A stretch of 64,000 nucleotides of DNA from Psychrobacillus sp044762655 (GCF_044762655.1 NZ_JBIWER010000002.1:372001-436000), one strand, 5' to 3'. Shown: positions 25,619-33,914, counted from the stretch's first letter. A program made the numbers and translations. The notes: generated by a model not told the origin, from the sequence alone.

Positions 25619-25797
25619 TAATTCATCTCCCTTTGCTACAACGAATTACTTCCTTTACGTTCCATTATTTCTAAAAGTTTCATTAATTTAATTGATAAAT
25701 ATTCATATTGAACTAAAGATAATTTGGTTGGCTCGGAATAGTTGGAAGAGAGATTCTTGAAGCGGAAGACTACTTTTCAATTACAAATAAAATCTTT

Positions 25798-25842
25798 GTG
25801 AAATAATGCACTTAAACTAACGGGTGCTTTACTTCAAGAAGG
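25798..25842 (+). repeat. Cassette site 4: single hybrid arm
   Basis: It has the R-type left flank (GTGAAATAATGCACTTAAAC) but the L-type core CGGGTGCT and L-type tail TTACTTCAAGAAGG. No second arm follows. It looks like a recombination product between L and R arms or a partly deleted site. Confidence 0.75.
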
Positions 25843-25878
25843 AATTGTTAAATTAGAGATAAAAAAGGTGAGGAGAAA

Positions 25879-26253
25879 ATGACTATATTTCCAGAAGAAA
25901 ACGATTTTCTTTCATTATTTGAATGTGAACCAATGTTATTAGATAGCAATTCAAAAGACTTGCCATTTTATTACAATCAAGCAACATACCGATTTTCTAA
26001 TGGAGAAGAAGACTTTATTGTTACACTTTCTCCCTCTTATGGTGAAGTGAAAGTACAAGCAACTCAGCGTTCTTCAAATAGATTAATATCACTTTTGGAA
26101 CTAAAACGGGTTGTTAAATTTGAAATTACAGCAGATAAGAAAGACCGTTCAAGTGTGCTATTAACAGTTGTTAATGAGGACTCTCAACAAATGATTGAAA
26201 TTGAGTTTAAGCCTTATTTTCAACAAATTTTTAAAGAACATTTTACTGGGTAA
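25879..26253 (+). CDS. Cassette gene: hypothetical soluble protein, 124 aa
   Basis: A compact acidic protein with alternating hydrophobic stretches suggesting beta-rich structure (ATYRFSNGEEDFIVTLSPSYGEVKVQA) and an aromatic C-terminus. No motif I recognise. A GGTGAGGAG site is 4-9 bases before the ATG. Size and isolation are typical for cassette cargo. An immunity-type role is possible but unsupported. Confidence 0.65.
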   Translation: MTIFPEENDFLSLFECEPMLLDSNSKDLPFYYNQATYRFSNGEEDFIVTLSPSYGEVKVQATQRSSNRLISLLELKRVVKFEITADKKDRSSVLLTVVNEDSQQMIEIEFKPYFQQIFKEHFTG

Positions 26254-26261
26254 CTACAAGT

Positions 26262-26404
26262 TCTTATTAAGCTAACGGGTGCTTTAGCAAAACATGGCCA
26301 TCATTTCGATGGTCTATTTTTATGTCTATAACATTAAGTTGATCTCAGATATGCATTGTGAAATGTTACACTTAAACTAACGGGGCAGTTTAGTTGAAGA
26401 AGCA
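26262..26404 (+). repeat. Cassette site 5, long form
   Basis: L arm at 26270-26287, hairpin GGCCATC...GATGGTC with TATTTTT, a ~55-bp spacer containing ACATTAAGTTGATC, then GTGAAATGTTACAC and R arm AACTAA-CGGGGCAGT-TTAGTTGAAGAAG. Sites 7, 12 and 16 share this long layout. Confidence 0.85.
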
Positions 26405-26495
26405 GGTTTTTTTGAAAAGAAGTAGAAGTACTTGTTATGGGGAATTATTCAATTAGGTTAGTTAGAGGGAATTGTAATGAGAAAGGGAGATTTAA

Positions 26496-26750
26496 ATGAA
26501 TTTAAAGCATTTTCTTTCTGGTGTTTCAGTAGCGTTTGCGGTTATTCTGTTTAGACTAATCGATGAATATCTAATCGACATTCCTACTTTAATAGGTGCA
26601 TTAATGGTAGCTCTCTTTGCAGCGGTAGTTATAAAAGTTATTCAATCTATACCAACATTAGATAGAAAACTAAAGAAACCTACATATTTGACTTTATGGA
26701 TAATGGCTTTTGTCTGTATTTTAGGTTCTTTTCATTTTTTTGATTTGTAA
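26496..26750 (+). CDS. Cassette gene: small membrane protein, 84 aa
   Basis: Three predicted helices (about residues 8-24, 28-52, 64-83) and a positively charged loop (DRKLKKPT) between the last two. An AAGGGAG site precedes the ATG. Family not recognised. Its leader resembles the one at 40072-40118. Confidence 0.65.
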   Translation: MNLKHFLSGVSVAFAVILFRLIDEYLIDIPTLIGALMVALFAAVVIKVIQSIPTLDRKLKKPTYLTLWIMAFVCILGSFHFFDL

Positions 26751-26774
26751 TAATGAACTCAGTATGTAGTACTT

Positions 26775-26855
26775 TTGTAACTAACGGGTGCTTTACTTCA
26801 AGAAGGGTAAAGCATTTTTCTTATTGAAGTAACGAAGCAGTATAGTGCAACAAGG
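26775..26855 (+). repeat. Cassette site 6, short form
   Basis: L arm AACTAA-CGGGTGCT-TTACTTC, hairpin GCTTTACTT / GGTAAAGC then ATTTTTC, and a drifted R arm GAAGTAA-CGAAGCAGT-ATAGTGCAACAAGG. Confidence 0.8.
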
Positions 26856-27002
26856 ACTATCGTCAGATTTACAACGCTAAGTAAAGAAATGTTACCAAAA
26901 GACGACTGGGGCACATTTTTGTTCTACATATCACTAATAGATTATTATTTTAGAAAATTAAGATATAATGAGAGTAATTTTATTTAGGAAGGATTGATTA
27001 AT

Positions 27003-27133
27003 ATGAAACAGGTAACAAAGGTGATTGAAAAGTAGATATAGTTTTTCTTTTAAAGCAATAGTTAGTTCGTATAGGTTTTACAACATGGTCTGGGAACGAA
27101 AGAATGACTTATGTTGGGAACAAACAAGTATGA
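27003..27133 (+). pseudogene. Possible remnant of a small cassette gene
   Basis: An ATG behind AGGAAGG opens MKQVTKVIEK and stops. Shifting frame by one continues as DIVFLLKQ, a stop, then LVRIGFTTWSGNERMTYVGNKQV to a stop. This needs one frameshift and one nonsense change. Upstream TTAAGA...TATAAT-like sequence (26965-26980) could be its promoter and now serves the methyltransferase. The stretch 26856-27153 has no other gene. Confidence 0.35.
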
Positions 27134-27153
27134 TTTAGGAAGTAGGCAAATAA

Positions 27154-27870
27154 ATGATTCCACTAGTGTATGACCAAGTTAATGGCTGGGGCAAAGACGA
27201 TGAGTTTTTTTTAGCACTATTGAAGAAGATTAATGTAAAAACTATAGCTGATTTAGGCTGTGGGACAGGGAGATTGACAACTCATTTTGCGAAAGCAGAC
27301 TATCAGATTACAGCTATTGACCCGAACGAAGAAGCGATTGAATATGCGAAAAGTAAAGAGTATCCAGGAGAAGTGATATGGATTGTTGGTGATAGTACAA
27401 ATTTACAAACAAATGCGTTTGAAGCTATCATTATGACAGCGAATGTTGCACAAGTGTTTCTTACAGAGGAAAGTTGGGGAAATGTCATTGCTGATGCGTA
27501 TCGGGCATTAAAACCCGGTGGACACTTTATTTTTGATACACGTAATCCATTAGCAAAGGCATGGGAACAGTGGGAAAAGGACACGGCACCGGATGTTGCA
27601 ACAGATTTGGTGAACGGTGAACCACTTGAAATTTGGACGCAATATGAGGGATTAATAGACAATGTTTTTACGTTTTATGAAACGGTAAAAAAAGCACGTA
27701 CGGGGGAAGTAGTTATTCATGAAAGAATGCAATTAAAATTTAGAACACAGGAATCAATCTATGAAGCATTAAAAAAAGAAGGTTTTTCACAGATTCAAGT
27801 TTATGGAGATTGGGAGTTTAAACAAGCAACATCAAAGACAAAATCTTTTATTTTTCACAGTATAAAATAA
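27154..27870 (+). CDS. Cassette gene: class I SAM-dependent methyltransferase
   Basis: A 238-residue methyltransferase with motif I TIADLGCGTGRLTTHF (about residues 30-45), the acidic end of beta-2 AIDPNEEAIEYAK, and motif post-I/IV FEAIIMTANVAQVF. It has the SAM fold but no substrate signature. The C-terminus ends in a sheet typical of small-molecule methyltransferases. The ribosome site is weak (AGGAAGTAGGC). Standalone methyltransferases are common cassette cargo. Confidence 0.85.
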   Translation: MIPLVYDQVNGWGKDDEFFLALLKKINVKTIADLGCGTGRLTTHFAKADYQITAIDPNEEAIEYAKSKEYPGEVIWIVGDSTNLQTNAFEAIIMTANVAQVFLTEESWGNVIADAYRALKPGGHFIFDTRNPLAKAWEQWEKDTAPDVATDLVNGEPLEIWTQYEGLIDNVFTFYETVKKARTGEVVIHERMQLKFRTQESIYEALKKEGFSQIQVYGDWEFKQATSKTKSFIFHSIK

Positions 27871-27920
27871 ATAATTTTCTTGATTTTTCAGGAATTAAGT
27901 TGATATAGGCGTAAAAAGAT

Positions 27921-28073
27921 TGTGAAGTATTGTACTTAAACTAACGGGTGCTTTAGCAAAATCTGGCCATCTTTTCGATGGTCTATTTTTATGTCCAAAA
28001 TATTAAGTTGATTCCAGATATGCAATGTGAAATGTTACACTTAAACTAACGGGGCAGTTTAGTTTAATAAAGG
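27921..28073 (+). repeat. Cassette site 7, long form
   Basis: GTGAAGTATTGTAC flank, L arm AACTAA-CGGGTGCT-TTAGC, hairpin GGCCATC / GATGGTC, spacer, GTGAAATGTTACAC, R arm AACTAA-CGGGGCAGT-TTAGTTTAATAAAGG. Very similar in sequence to site 5, including the spacer. Confidence 0.85.
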
Positions 28074-28087
28074 AAAACGTTTTTTTA

Positions 28088-28116
28088 ATGGCTCTGTTAA
28101 ACGTTAATGTTGATAT
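28088..28116 (+). mobile_element. Possible IS end (GGCTCTGTTAAA type)
   Basis: GGCTCTGTTAAACG followed by TTAATGTTGAT. A second copy lies at 29326-29351 in the same orientation, and a weaker one at 22651. The form suggests terminal repeats of an IS, possibly the IS1595-type element whose transposase remnant lies at 29932-30437. Direct orientation argues against an intact element. Confidence 0.3.
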
Positions 28117-28162
28117 TTCATCAAAAGAAAAGAACCCATTTATGAGTTCTTCTTGCAGGCAT

Positions 28163-28219
28163 CTTCTTCAACTAAGCACCCATTAGTTGCGTAAAGAAAA
28201 AGCTGCCTTAAAGACAGCT
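28163..28219 (-). repeat. Cassette site 8: inverted half-site with hairpin
   Basis: Read on the minus strand: hairpin AGCTGTC / GGCAGCT, TTTTTC, then AACTAA-TGGGTGCT-TAGTTGAAGAAG. This is an arm and its hairpin in the opposite orientation to all other sites, between site 7 and the STAS gene. It implies an inversion or insertion in the other orientation. Confidence 0.7.
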
Positions 28220-28286
28220 AAGAAAGTAGAAAATTTTTTGTTTTTCATATAAAATAAAGATAATTCAAAATATATAGGTGAAATTA

Positions 28287-29303
28287 ATGACTAATTTAAA
28301 GGTCCAAGTAAACAAAAATGAAATTATCTGGAATGAAGAAAAAGGGTTATTTACTTTTGACGGTGCACCTGCACTCTTATTATGGGACTCTGCAATAGAA
28401 TTGTTTTTAAATACAATTGAAGAGGTTTCCGGAACTGACGTGTCCAAGACTGTATATGAGGCAACCTTTTATCGGATGGGACATTTAGTAAGTTCATATT
28501 ACCAAGAACGTCAAGACATTGAACAACTTTTTACCGAATACAGTGATATTTATAAAACTGCTGGTTGGGGAAACTTTAAGATTACTTATTACTCATTTGA
28601 GGAAAAAAGAGCAGTTATTCAATTAAAAAATAGCTGGGAAGATAGAATCTTTAAAAATTCCAATAAAGAAAACACGGGAGTTTTATTACCAAGTCATTGG
28701 GCAGGCGTCTTTGGAGGACTATTTCAACAAGATATGTGGTATAAGATTAATAAGAGTCAAGCGGAAGGTGAAGAATTTAATGAAATTGAGGTATTCCCTT
28801 CTAACATTACTCCAACAAAAAATATTCACGACTTAGCGAGGAAAAAGGAACAACAAAGTATTAAGGAATTAGAGGAAAAGGTAAAAGACCGCACCGAAGA
28901 GTTATCCTTATTGGTTAAGGAGTTATCTTCTCCTATTATACCTGTTTTAAAAGGAATTCTTGTTATACCATTAATTGGAAAGTTTAGCCAAGAACGACTT
29001 TCAGATTTGGTTGAAAACGCTTTAATTGAAATATCTCGTCAAAAGGCAAATTACTTACTAATTGATTTAACTGGTATTACTAGTGTTGATGACTTTACTA
29101 TATTTGGCATTCGAAAATTAATTGAATCTATTCGTTTGCTAGGAGCTGAGTGTTTCATAGTAGGAATTTCTTCAAAGCTCGCCATCGAAATTTCCATTTT
29201 GAACCTCAATATAAGTACAGTTCGCACTTTTTCAACCCTCCAACAAGGAGTAGAGTTTGCAATTGGATTAAATGGTTTTGAATTAGTCGCAAAGGAAAAA
29301 TAA
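28287..29303 (+). CDS. Cassette gene: V4R-like/STAS domain protein (RsbR-like)
   Basis: A 338-residue cytosolic protein. The N-terminal ~170 residues (WNEEKGLFTFDGAPALLLWD, GWGNFKITYYSFEEKRAVIQLKNSWE in parts) resemble V4R-type sensor domains. A coiled-coil linker (KKEQQSIKELEEKVKDRTEEL) leads to a C-terminal STAS domain (about 215-325; LIDLTGITSVDDFTIFGI) like the RsbR stressosome proteins. It could be a signalling partner of the SigB pathway. I start at ATG 28287, 7 bases after AGGTG. Confidence 0.75.
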   Translation: MTNLKVQVNKNEIIWNEEKGLFTFDGAPALLLWDSAIELFLNTIEEVSGTDVSKTVYEATFYRMGHLVSSYYQERQDIEQLFTEYSDIYKTAGWGNFKITYYSFEEKRAVIQLKNSWEDRIFKNSNKENTGVLLPSHWAGVFGGLFQQDMWYKINKSQAEGEEFNEIEVFPSNITPTKNIHDLARKKEQQSIKELEEKVKDRTEELSLLVKELSSPIIPVLKGILVIPLIGKFSQERLSDLVENALIEISRQKANYLLIDLTGITSVDDFTIFGIRKLIESIRLLGAECFIVGISSKLAIEISILNLNISTVRTFSTLQQGVEFAIGLNGFELVAKEK

Positions 29304-29392
29304 AAGGTAGGTTCTAAAAAAAGGCTCTGTTAAATAATACTGTTGATAATGGAAGATAAATCAAGGACCTTAGATTGGGTCACTGATTTATC

Positions 29393-29828
29393 TTATTGAA
29401 TAGTATTGTAAATCATTTTATATGCCCAAATGGTAAAGATAACAATTGCCTTTTGCTCTGACATAGAAATTATCCTTCTAAGTTGATTAACCACTTCATC
29501 ACGATTGATATTAATTCTTTCGTATACTCCATCTTGTTCGTTATCCCCATAAATAAAATTTCCTTTTATTTCAAAGATATTTAGTGCATTCTCAAATAAA
29601 TCTCTCCAAGATGTAAAAATACCTTTTGATGATTTGGAAGATTGTTCATCAAAAAGAGTGACTCCATAATAATTAATGCCTTGACCATCTGGATTCCCTT
29701 GAAATGTATTGGACAATATCATCGTGAATTACAACATTATCAATCACCCTGTTGTTTTCTCTGAGTGTCCAAATTTCATTTATTTCAATTGTTTAAGAAA
29801 CAAGGTAAAATTCGTGTTCTAAACCCAT
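29393..29828 (-). pseudogene. Broken hypothetical gene
   Basis: From an ATG at 29828 (behind GGAGGG) the frame reads MGLEHEFYLVS, a stop, then TIEINEIWTLRENNRVIDNVVIHDD in part. A one-base frameshift then moves into the intact 3' part (ILSNTFQGNPDGQGINYYGVTLFDE... to a stop at 29393). One nonsense and one frameshift are needed. The intact segment alone has no ribosome site. Family unknown to me. Confidence 0.6.
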
Positions 29829-29931
29829 ATTTCCCTCCATAAAATGAGACTTTTTTGTTGTATTATCATATATTGTTTAACTAAACACATCGTATGTTCA
29901 AGAAAAAGGGCACCACTATAACTTAAATGCC

Positions 29932-30437
29932 GATCATCTTAATCTCTCATAACTAGCATTAGTTGATAATAAACAACTATCAATCACCATTTTGCTTACC
30001 GTTGTAGAATCATTACGGAATCTGATTACATCCAGGAATTGAAACCAACTCAAATAGTGGTCGAGGTATTTCGTTGCCAAACCCTTAAAACGGTCCATCC
30101 AACCTTTCAGACAGCTATGATAGTTATTAACATTTTAAATATGGTACAGCCCTTTTACTCTTTCCTTCCGATCTGATTTGAACGGATAATGCTCTAGTCC
30201 TTTATCTTTTGCATAGATTTTGAAAGCCCGCCAAGCGTCCGTACATAAGGTATTCGATTTGGATAGCTTGGAGCCGATTGCTTTCTCTAAACAAGATTTT
30301 ACAATACGTCCTTGTCCAATCACTTTGGAATAAGTCAGTTTTTGACGGTCTCTTGCGACCAAAACGCAGACCTGTTCCTTGCTGATGCCACGAAATTGAG
30401 AAGAACCGCCACGCTTGCGAGCTTTACGCCCTGTTAA
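29932..30437 (-). pseudogene. IS1595 (ISXO2-like) transposase remnant
   Basis: The C-terminal part of a DDE transposase: RKARKRGGSSQFRGISKEQV, LCTDAWRAFKIYAKDKGL, then HI, an in-frame TAA, and NVNNYHSCLKGWMDRFKGLATKYLDHYLSWFQFLD. The Asp in TDAW and the C-terminal Glu/His region are family hallmarks. The N-terminal half is missing: the gene is cut at about 30437, exactly where the hairpin of site 9 begins. It is dead by truncation and nonsense. Confidence 0.8.
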
Positions 30438-30500
30438 TGGCTGCCTTTAAGGGTAGCTTTTTCTTGTTGAACTAACGCCGCAGTTTAGTTAAACAAGAAA
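30438..30500 (+). repeat. Cassette site 9: hairpin plus R arm
   Basis: Hairpin GGCTGCCTTTAAGGGTAGC, TTTTTC, then GAACTAA-CGCCGCAGT-TTAGTTAAACAAG. The L arm is missing; its place is taken by the truncated transposase. GCTGCC hairpin subfamily, with sites 8, 17 and 20. Confidence 0.8.
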
Positions 30501-30623
30501 AGCGGTTGAATGATGTTCTTTTTTGTATCGGGATCTGATTGATTTGTATATTAGTTCTTTAAGTATTTATTTTTAATATAAGGGGAAGATACCTACAAAA
30601 TTCTTTAGAGGTGGCGACAATTC

Positions 30624-31400
30624 TTGAGAAAGTTAGTCATACTAGTCATGGGGATTGTTGGATTATTTTACCCGATGCAAATGTTATTAGTAAAGGCGAA
30701 TATTCAACCAAAATTAGAAGCAGAGGATGTTTCATATATTCAAGTAAACCGTTTAAACGGGGAAACTCATTCATTTGAGGAAAATAATGGATATGAGGAA
30801 GTAATCATCAATAAGGTTGTTAACTGGATAAACACATCAAGTCCATCAGAAGAAGCAATTGAGTTAGAGTTAAATAAAACTTCCATAGTCTCCATGATGA
30901 AAATAAAATTGAAAAATGGGGACGTTGCGGTTATTGAACCTGCATATAATTGCGTGTTTGAAAACCAAGTAAAAACATGCATGATTGCAGATGGTGAGGT
31001 TATATATACCCGTAATAATAAAAAAATTCGATTGAACTCACTAGAACTTTATGATTGGCTCTTAGTTGGATGGAAATATGAAAGTGTTGGGGCACCAAAA
31101 GATGAGTTGCTTGAAGAAACTTTATATACCAGATATTTTTCCCATCTCGACAAAGCTTACTCAGACTTTATCATGTGTCCAAAAATAGATAAAGTTGAAA
31201 GAATAAATTTCGATACAAGAAGACATATCATTCATGCAAGTGCGTTAAATTATAGTGCACATCATGGTGGCGTTCTCTTTGATAGAATCCATATCACGTT
31301 GACTGATACTCCAGAAAATGGTGTTAAAATAAATAAAGTTACTATACAAAAAGGTATTTCTGATAGAGAAAGCAGAATACAATGTAGGCGGGAAAGTTAA
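30624..31400 (+). CDS. Cassette gene: exported hypothetical protein, 258 aa
   Basis: A signal-like N-terminus (MRKLVILVMGIVGLFYPMQM) followed by a soluble extracellular or membrane-anchored domain with two Cys in NCVFENQVKTCM. TTG start behind AGAGGTGG. No known family recognised. Stands alone between sites 9 and 10. Confidence 0.65.
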   Translation: MRKLVILVMGIVGLFYPMQMLLVKANIQPKLEAEDVSYIQVNRLNGETHSFEENNGYEEVIINKVVNWINTSSPSEEAIELELNKTSIVSMMKIKLKNGDVAVIEPAYNCVFENQVKTCMIADGEVIYTRNNKKIRLNSLELYDWLLVGWKYESVGAPKDELLEETLYTRYFSHLDKAYSDFIMCPKIDKVERINFDTRRHIIHASALNYSAHHGGVLFDRIHITLTDTPENGVKINKVTIQKGISDRESRIQCRRES

Positions 31401-31404
31401 AGTT

Positions 31405-31492
31405 TCTTCTTCTACTAACGGGTGCTTTACTTTAAGAAGGGGATCACCTTTTTCTTGTTCAACTAAAGGGGCAGACTAGTTACGTAAACGTC
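31405..31492 (+). repeat. Cassette site 10, short form
   Basis: L arm TCTACTAA-CGGGTGCT-TTACTTTAAG, a weak hairpin with TTTTTC, and R arm TTCAACTAA-AGGGGCAGA-CTAGTTACGTAAACG. Confidence 0.75.
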
Positions 31493-31580
31493 GAACTGAT
31501 CCCTGTGTACATCATCAAGTCAAATACCATACAATATATAGTCAATTAACTATTGCATATTATTGTGAGGTGAAAATAAA

Positions 31581-31988
31581 ATGCTAACCAATCAAAGCGA
31601 CCGCCAGATGATAACTCATCCCATACTTCTGGAGGTTAGACAAATTGCTCCAAACCAAATTTTGATTCAGTATGATCAGCGGACTGATTTAGCATCAGCA
31701 ATGAATGTTTCCAATTACTGGATTAGAAGTAATATGGAGCGTCCAGCTGGTATTGCCACCGTGGGAATGGGCTCTGCACTTACGGCATCAAACGCAATAC
31801 GTCCTGATATGGCAATGATCACACTTGCCGACAATTCAAATATGAGATTTGTAATGACATTTATGGTTAATGCAATGTCGGGTGTCATGCATACGGTGCT
31901 CCCGTGTTTTGTTAACTTAGAGGGAGGATCAGGGTATAGGGGAGAAAACTGGGGTCCCTTCAGTAGAAACATGTTTATCGGCATGTAA
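31581..31988 (+). CDS. Cassette gene: hypothetical protein, 135 aa
   Basis: A neutral, Met/Asn-rich soluble protein. The N-terminal half (ILLEVRQIAPNQILIQYDQRTD) looks like a beta-sandwich strand pattern; the C-terminus is Gly/aromatic (EGGSGYRGENWGPFSRNMF). GAGGTGA site before the ATG. Not recognised. Confidence 0.6.
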   Translation: MLTNQSDRQMITHPILLEVRQIAPNQILIQYDQRTDLASAMNVSNYWIRSNMERPAGIATVGMGSALTASNAIRPDMAMITLADNSNMRFVMTFMVNAMSGVMHTVLPCFVNLEGGSGYRGENWGPFSRNMFIGM

Positions 31989-32025
31989 ACCATATTTTGA
32001 ACTTTCACTTCTGCAATAATTTGTT

Positions 32026-32089
32026 ATACCAACGGAACACTTTAGTTTAATAAAAATTCTACGAAAAGGACCAGTTGGGTCCTTTTTTC
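32026..32089 (+). repeat. Cassette site 11: decayed L arm plus hairpin
   Basis: ACCAA-CGGAACAC-TTTAGTTTAATAAAA, followed by the terminator-type hairpin AAGGACC / GGTCCTTTTTT. No R arm follows; an IS110 fragment is next. Confidence 0.6.
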
Positions 32090-32109
32090 TATTGGAAAAT
32101 TATCGACAT

Positions 32110-32230
32110 TTTACAAGTAGATCAAAGTAAGTAATTCCTATTCCTGATTAATAAATATCCTCTCTCTTCGAAAAATTGGGCAACTGGTGTATGATAATGG
32201 CCAATCTTGATGATAACGACCTGTTTCCTA
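32110..32230 (-). pseudogene. IS110-family transposase fragment
   Basis: Minus-strand reading gives VVIIKIGHYHTPVAQFFEERGYLLI, which matches the conserved GHYHxPVxxFxExxGY block of IS110/IS116 transposases. Stops occur on both sides. 32286-32460 may be eroded IS110 noncoding sequence. The 32090-32500 interval holds no intact gene. Confidence 0.55.
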
Positions 32231-32502
32231 TGATAATACTTGGATTACTAAATCAATATTTAAGCCTCAATCATGTTTCTACAAGTAAGGGGCGAACTGT
32301 TTAGTTGACGGGATCAGTAGCCCCACGGGTGCTTACGTTCTACCCCGGCTACCGCAATCATATATCGATATAAAAAAAGGTCAACCAGAAATATCTGGCT
32401 GTCTTCTAGTCGACCGTAATGATCGTAAGTGAGATTTTGGGGTTAGGTGAACAATGATTTACTTTTGCTATTAGTAGAGCAAGTATTTAGGCTTTCGAAT
32501 CT

Positions 32503-32637
32503 ACAACTAACGGGTGCTTTAGTTTAACAAGACCGTCATTTAGATGGTCTATTTTTTTATCCAAAACTTCAAGTAGATCTTAGACATCCATTGTGAAATG
32601 TTACACTTAAACTAACGGGGCAGGTTAGTTGAAGAAG
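32503..32637 (+). repeat. Cassette site 12, long form
   Basis: L arm AACTAA-CGGGTGCT-TTAGTTTAACAAG, hairpin GACCGTC / GATGGTC with TATTTTTTT, spacer, GTGAAATGTTACAC, R arm AACTAA-CGGGGCAGG-TTAGTTGAAGAAG. One of the cleanest copies. Confidence 0.88.
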
Positions 32638-32687
32638 AAATCGGAATATTATGTTAATATTTACAGCAAAGATGGGGAGAGGAATTA

Positions 32688-33212
32688 ATGGACAATGGGG
32701 ATATGAACATTAGAAAAGCCGTTTTATCAGACGCAAAAGGAATAGCTAAAGTACACGTTGATTCTTGGAAAACTACGTATAAGAATATAGTTTCAGACCA
32801 ATATTTGAATAATTTAACATACGAAAGCAGAGAAAGGCTATGGGAAAACAATATTCCTAATGGAGGGGTATATGTAGCAGAGAACAAGGAAGGGGAAATT
32901 GTTGGTTTTTCTTCTGGTGGATTAGAAAGAAGCGGGAATTACCATGGGTTCGAAGGTGAGTTATATGCAATATACATTTTAAAAGAGTATCAAGGCAATG
33001 GTATTGGAAAAGCACTTGTTAAACCAATCATTGAAGAGATTACAGAATTGGGATTAAACTCTATGCTTGTTCTTGTCTTGAAAGATAATATTTCTCGTCT
33101 ATTTTATGAATCACTTGGTGGTAAAAAAATAGATACTGTTGAAGTTGAGATTTCAGAGAAAAAACTTACCGAAATTGTTTATGGTTGGGAAGATATTAGA
33201 AAAATATATTAG
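32688..33212 (+). CDS. Cassette gene: GNAT acetyltransferase, 174 aa
   Basis: A GNAT fold with N-terminal MNIRKAVLSDAKGIAKVHVDSW and the acetyl-CoA pyrophosphate loop YQGNGIGKAL (Q/RxxGxG/A). The following beta-5/alpha-4 (SMLVLVLKDNISRLFYESLGG) is intact. Acceptor unknown; similar enzymes modify antibiotics, amino acids or proteins. ATG 32688 follows GGGGAGAGG. Confidence 0.88.
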   Translation: MDNGDMNIRKAVLSDAKGIAKVHVDSWKTTYKNIVSDQYLNNLTYESRERLWENNIPNGGVYVAENKEGEIVGFSSGGLERSGNYHGFEGELYAIYILKEYQGNGIGKALVKPIIEEITELGLNSMLVLVLKDNISRLFYESLGGKKIDTVEVEISEKKLTEIVYGWEDIRKIY

Positions 33213-33215
33213 TTT

Positions 33216-33310
33216 TTACTTCAACTAACGGGTGCTTTAGTAAAAATCGTTGAGCTGTTCAAACAGCTCTTTTTCTTATTGAACTAACGGGGCAGTTTAG
33301 TTGAAGAAGG
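33216..33310 (+). repeat. Cassette site 13, complete form (95 bp)
   Basis: L arm TTCAACTAA-CGGGTGCT-TTAGT, hairpin GAGCTGTTC / AAACAGCTC with TTTTTC, R arm GAACTAA-CGGGGCAGT-TTAGTTGAAGAAGG. GAGCTGTT hairpin subfamily, with site 18. Confidence 0.88.
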
Positions 33311-33358
33311 AATTATTCAACCTAGCAAAGAATGTTATTACATTGGAGGGAATTGGAT

Positions 33359-33904
33359 ATGAACGATTTATTTACAATAGACTGCGGTGAAATACTATTA
33401 AGAGAGTTTAGAATAGAAGATGTAGATGCTATTTATGAACTGACTTCACAACCCGAAGTTTATGAGTTTTTACCAGATTGGCGTTCAACTAGAGAACAAA
33501 GATTAGATTGGGTTACAAACTATGAGATACCGGATAATAAAGAGTTTTTAGCTAAAGTCCCAAGCATAGGCAAAAGGTGGCTGAAGTTGGGAATTATTTT
33601 AAAAGAATCTGATGAATTTATTGGTTTCTGTAATACGGGTATTAAAGAGGAATTAAGTGGACCAAATCGAGAAGTAGCTTACTCTATTTCTAAGCATTAT
33701 AGAAATAAGGGGTACACAACACAAGCAGTAAAAGGATTAGTAAATTACCTATTTAAAAACACTGATGTTGAACAGTTGAATGCTGTGGTTCTTCCACGAA
33801 ATGTAGCTTCAAATAAAGTAATAGCAAAATGTGGTTTTCACCTTAGAGGGAATGTTGAGATTGATGATCAACTACATTATCATTACACACTTGCAAAAAA
33901 ATGA
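33359..33904 (+). CDS. Cassette gene: GNAT acetyltransferase (RimJ/RimL type), 181 aa
   Basis: GNAT domain of the RimJ/RimL/ribosomal-protein acetyltransferase subgroup: LREFRIEDVDAIYELTSQPEVYEF at the N-terminus, YRNKGYTTQAVKGLVNYLF (CoA loop), and NVASNKVIAKCGFHLRG. I start at ATG 33359, about 11 bases after GGAGGG; an earlier in-frame Met would precede the ribosome site. Confidence 0.88.
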   Translation: MNDLFTIDCGEILLREFRIEDVDAIYELTSQPEVYEFLPDWRSTREQRLDWVTNYEIPDNKEFLAKVPSIGKRWLKLGIILKESDEFIGFCNTGIKEELSGPNREVAYSISKHYRNKGYTTQAVKGLVNYLFKNTDVEQLNAVVLPRNVASNKVIAKCGFHLRGNVEIDDQLHYHYTLAKK

Positions 33905-33914
33905 TGAAATAAGT

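Noticed and set aside
32286..32340. A further R/L arm pair (AACTGTTTAGTTGAC and CACGGGTGCTTACG)
   Set aside because: The palindromic flanks are missing and the sequence sits beside IS110 remains, of whose noncoding part it is more likely a piece.
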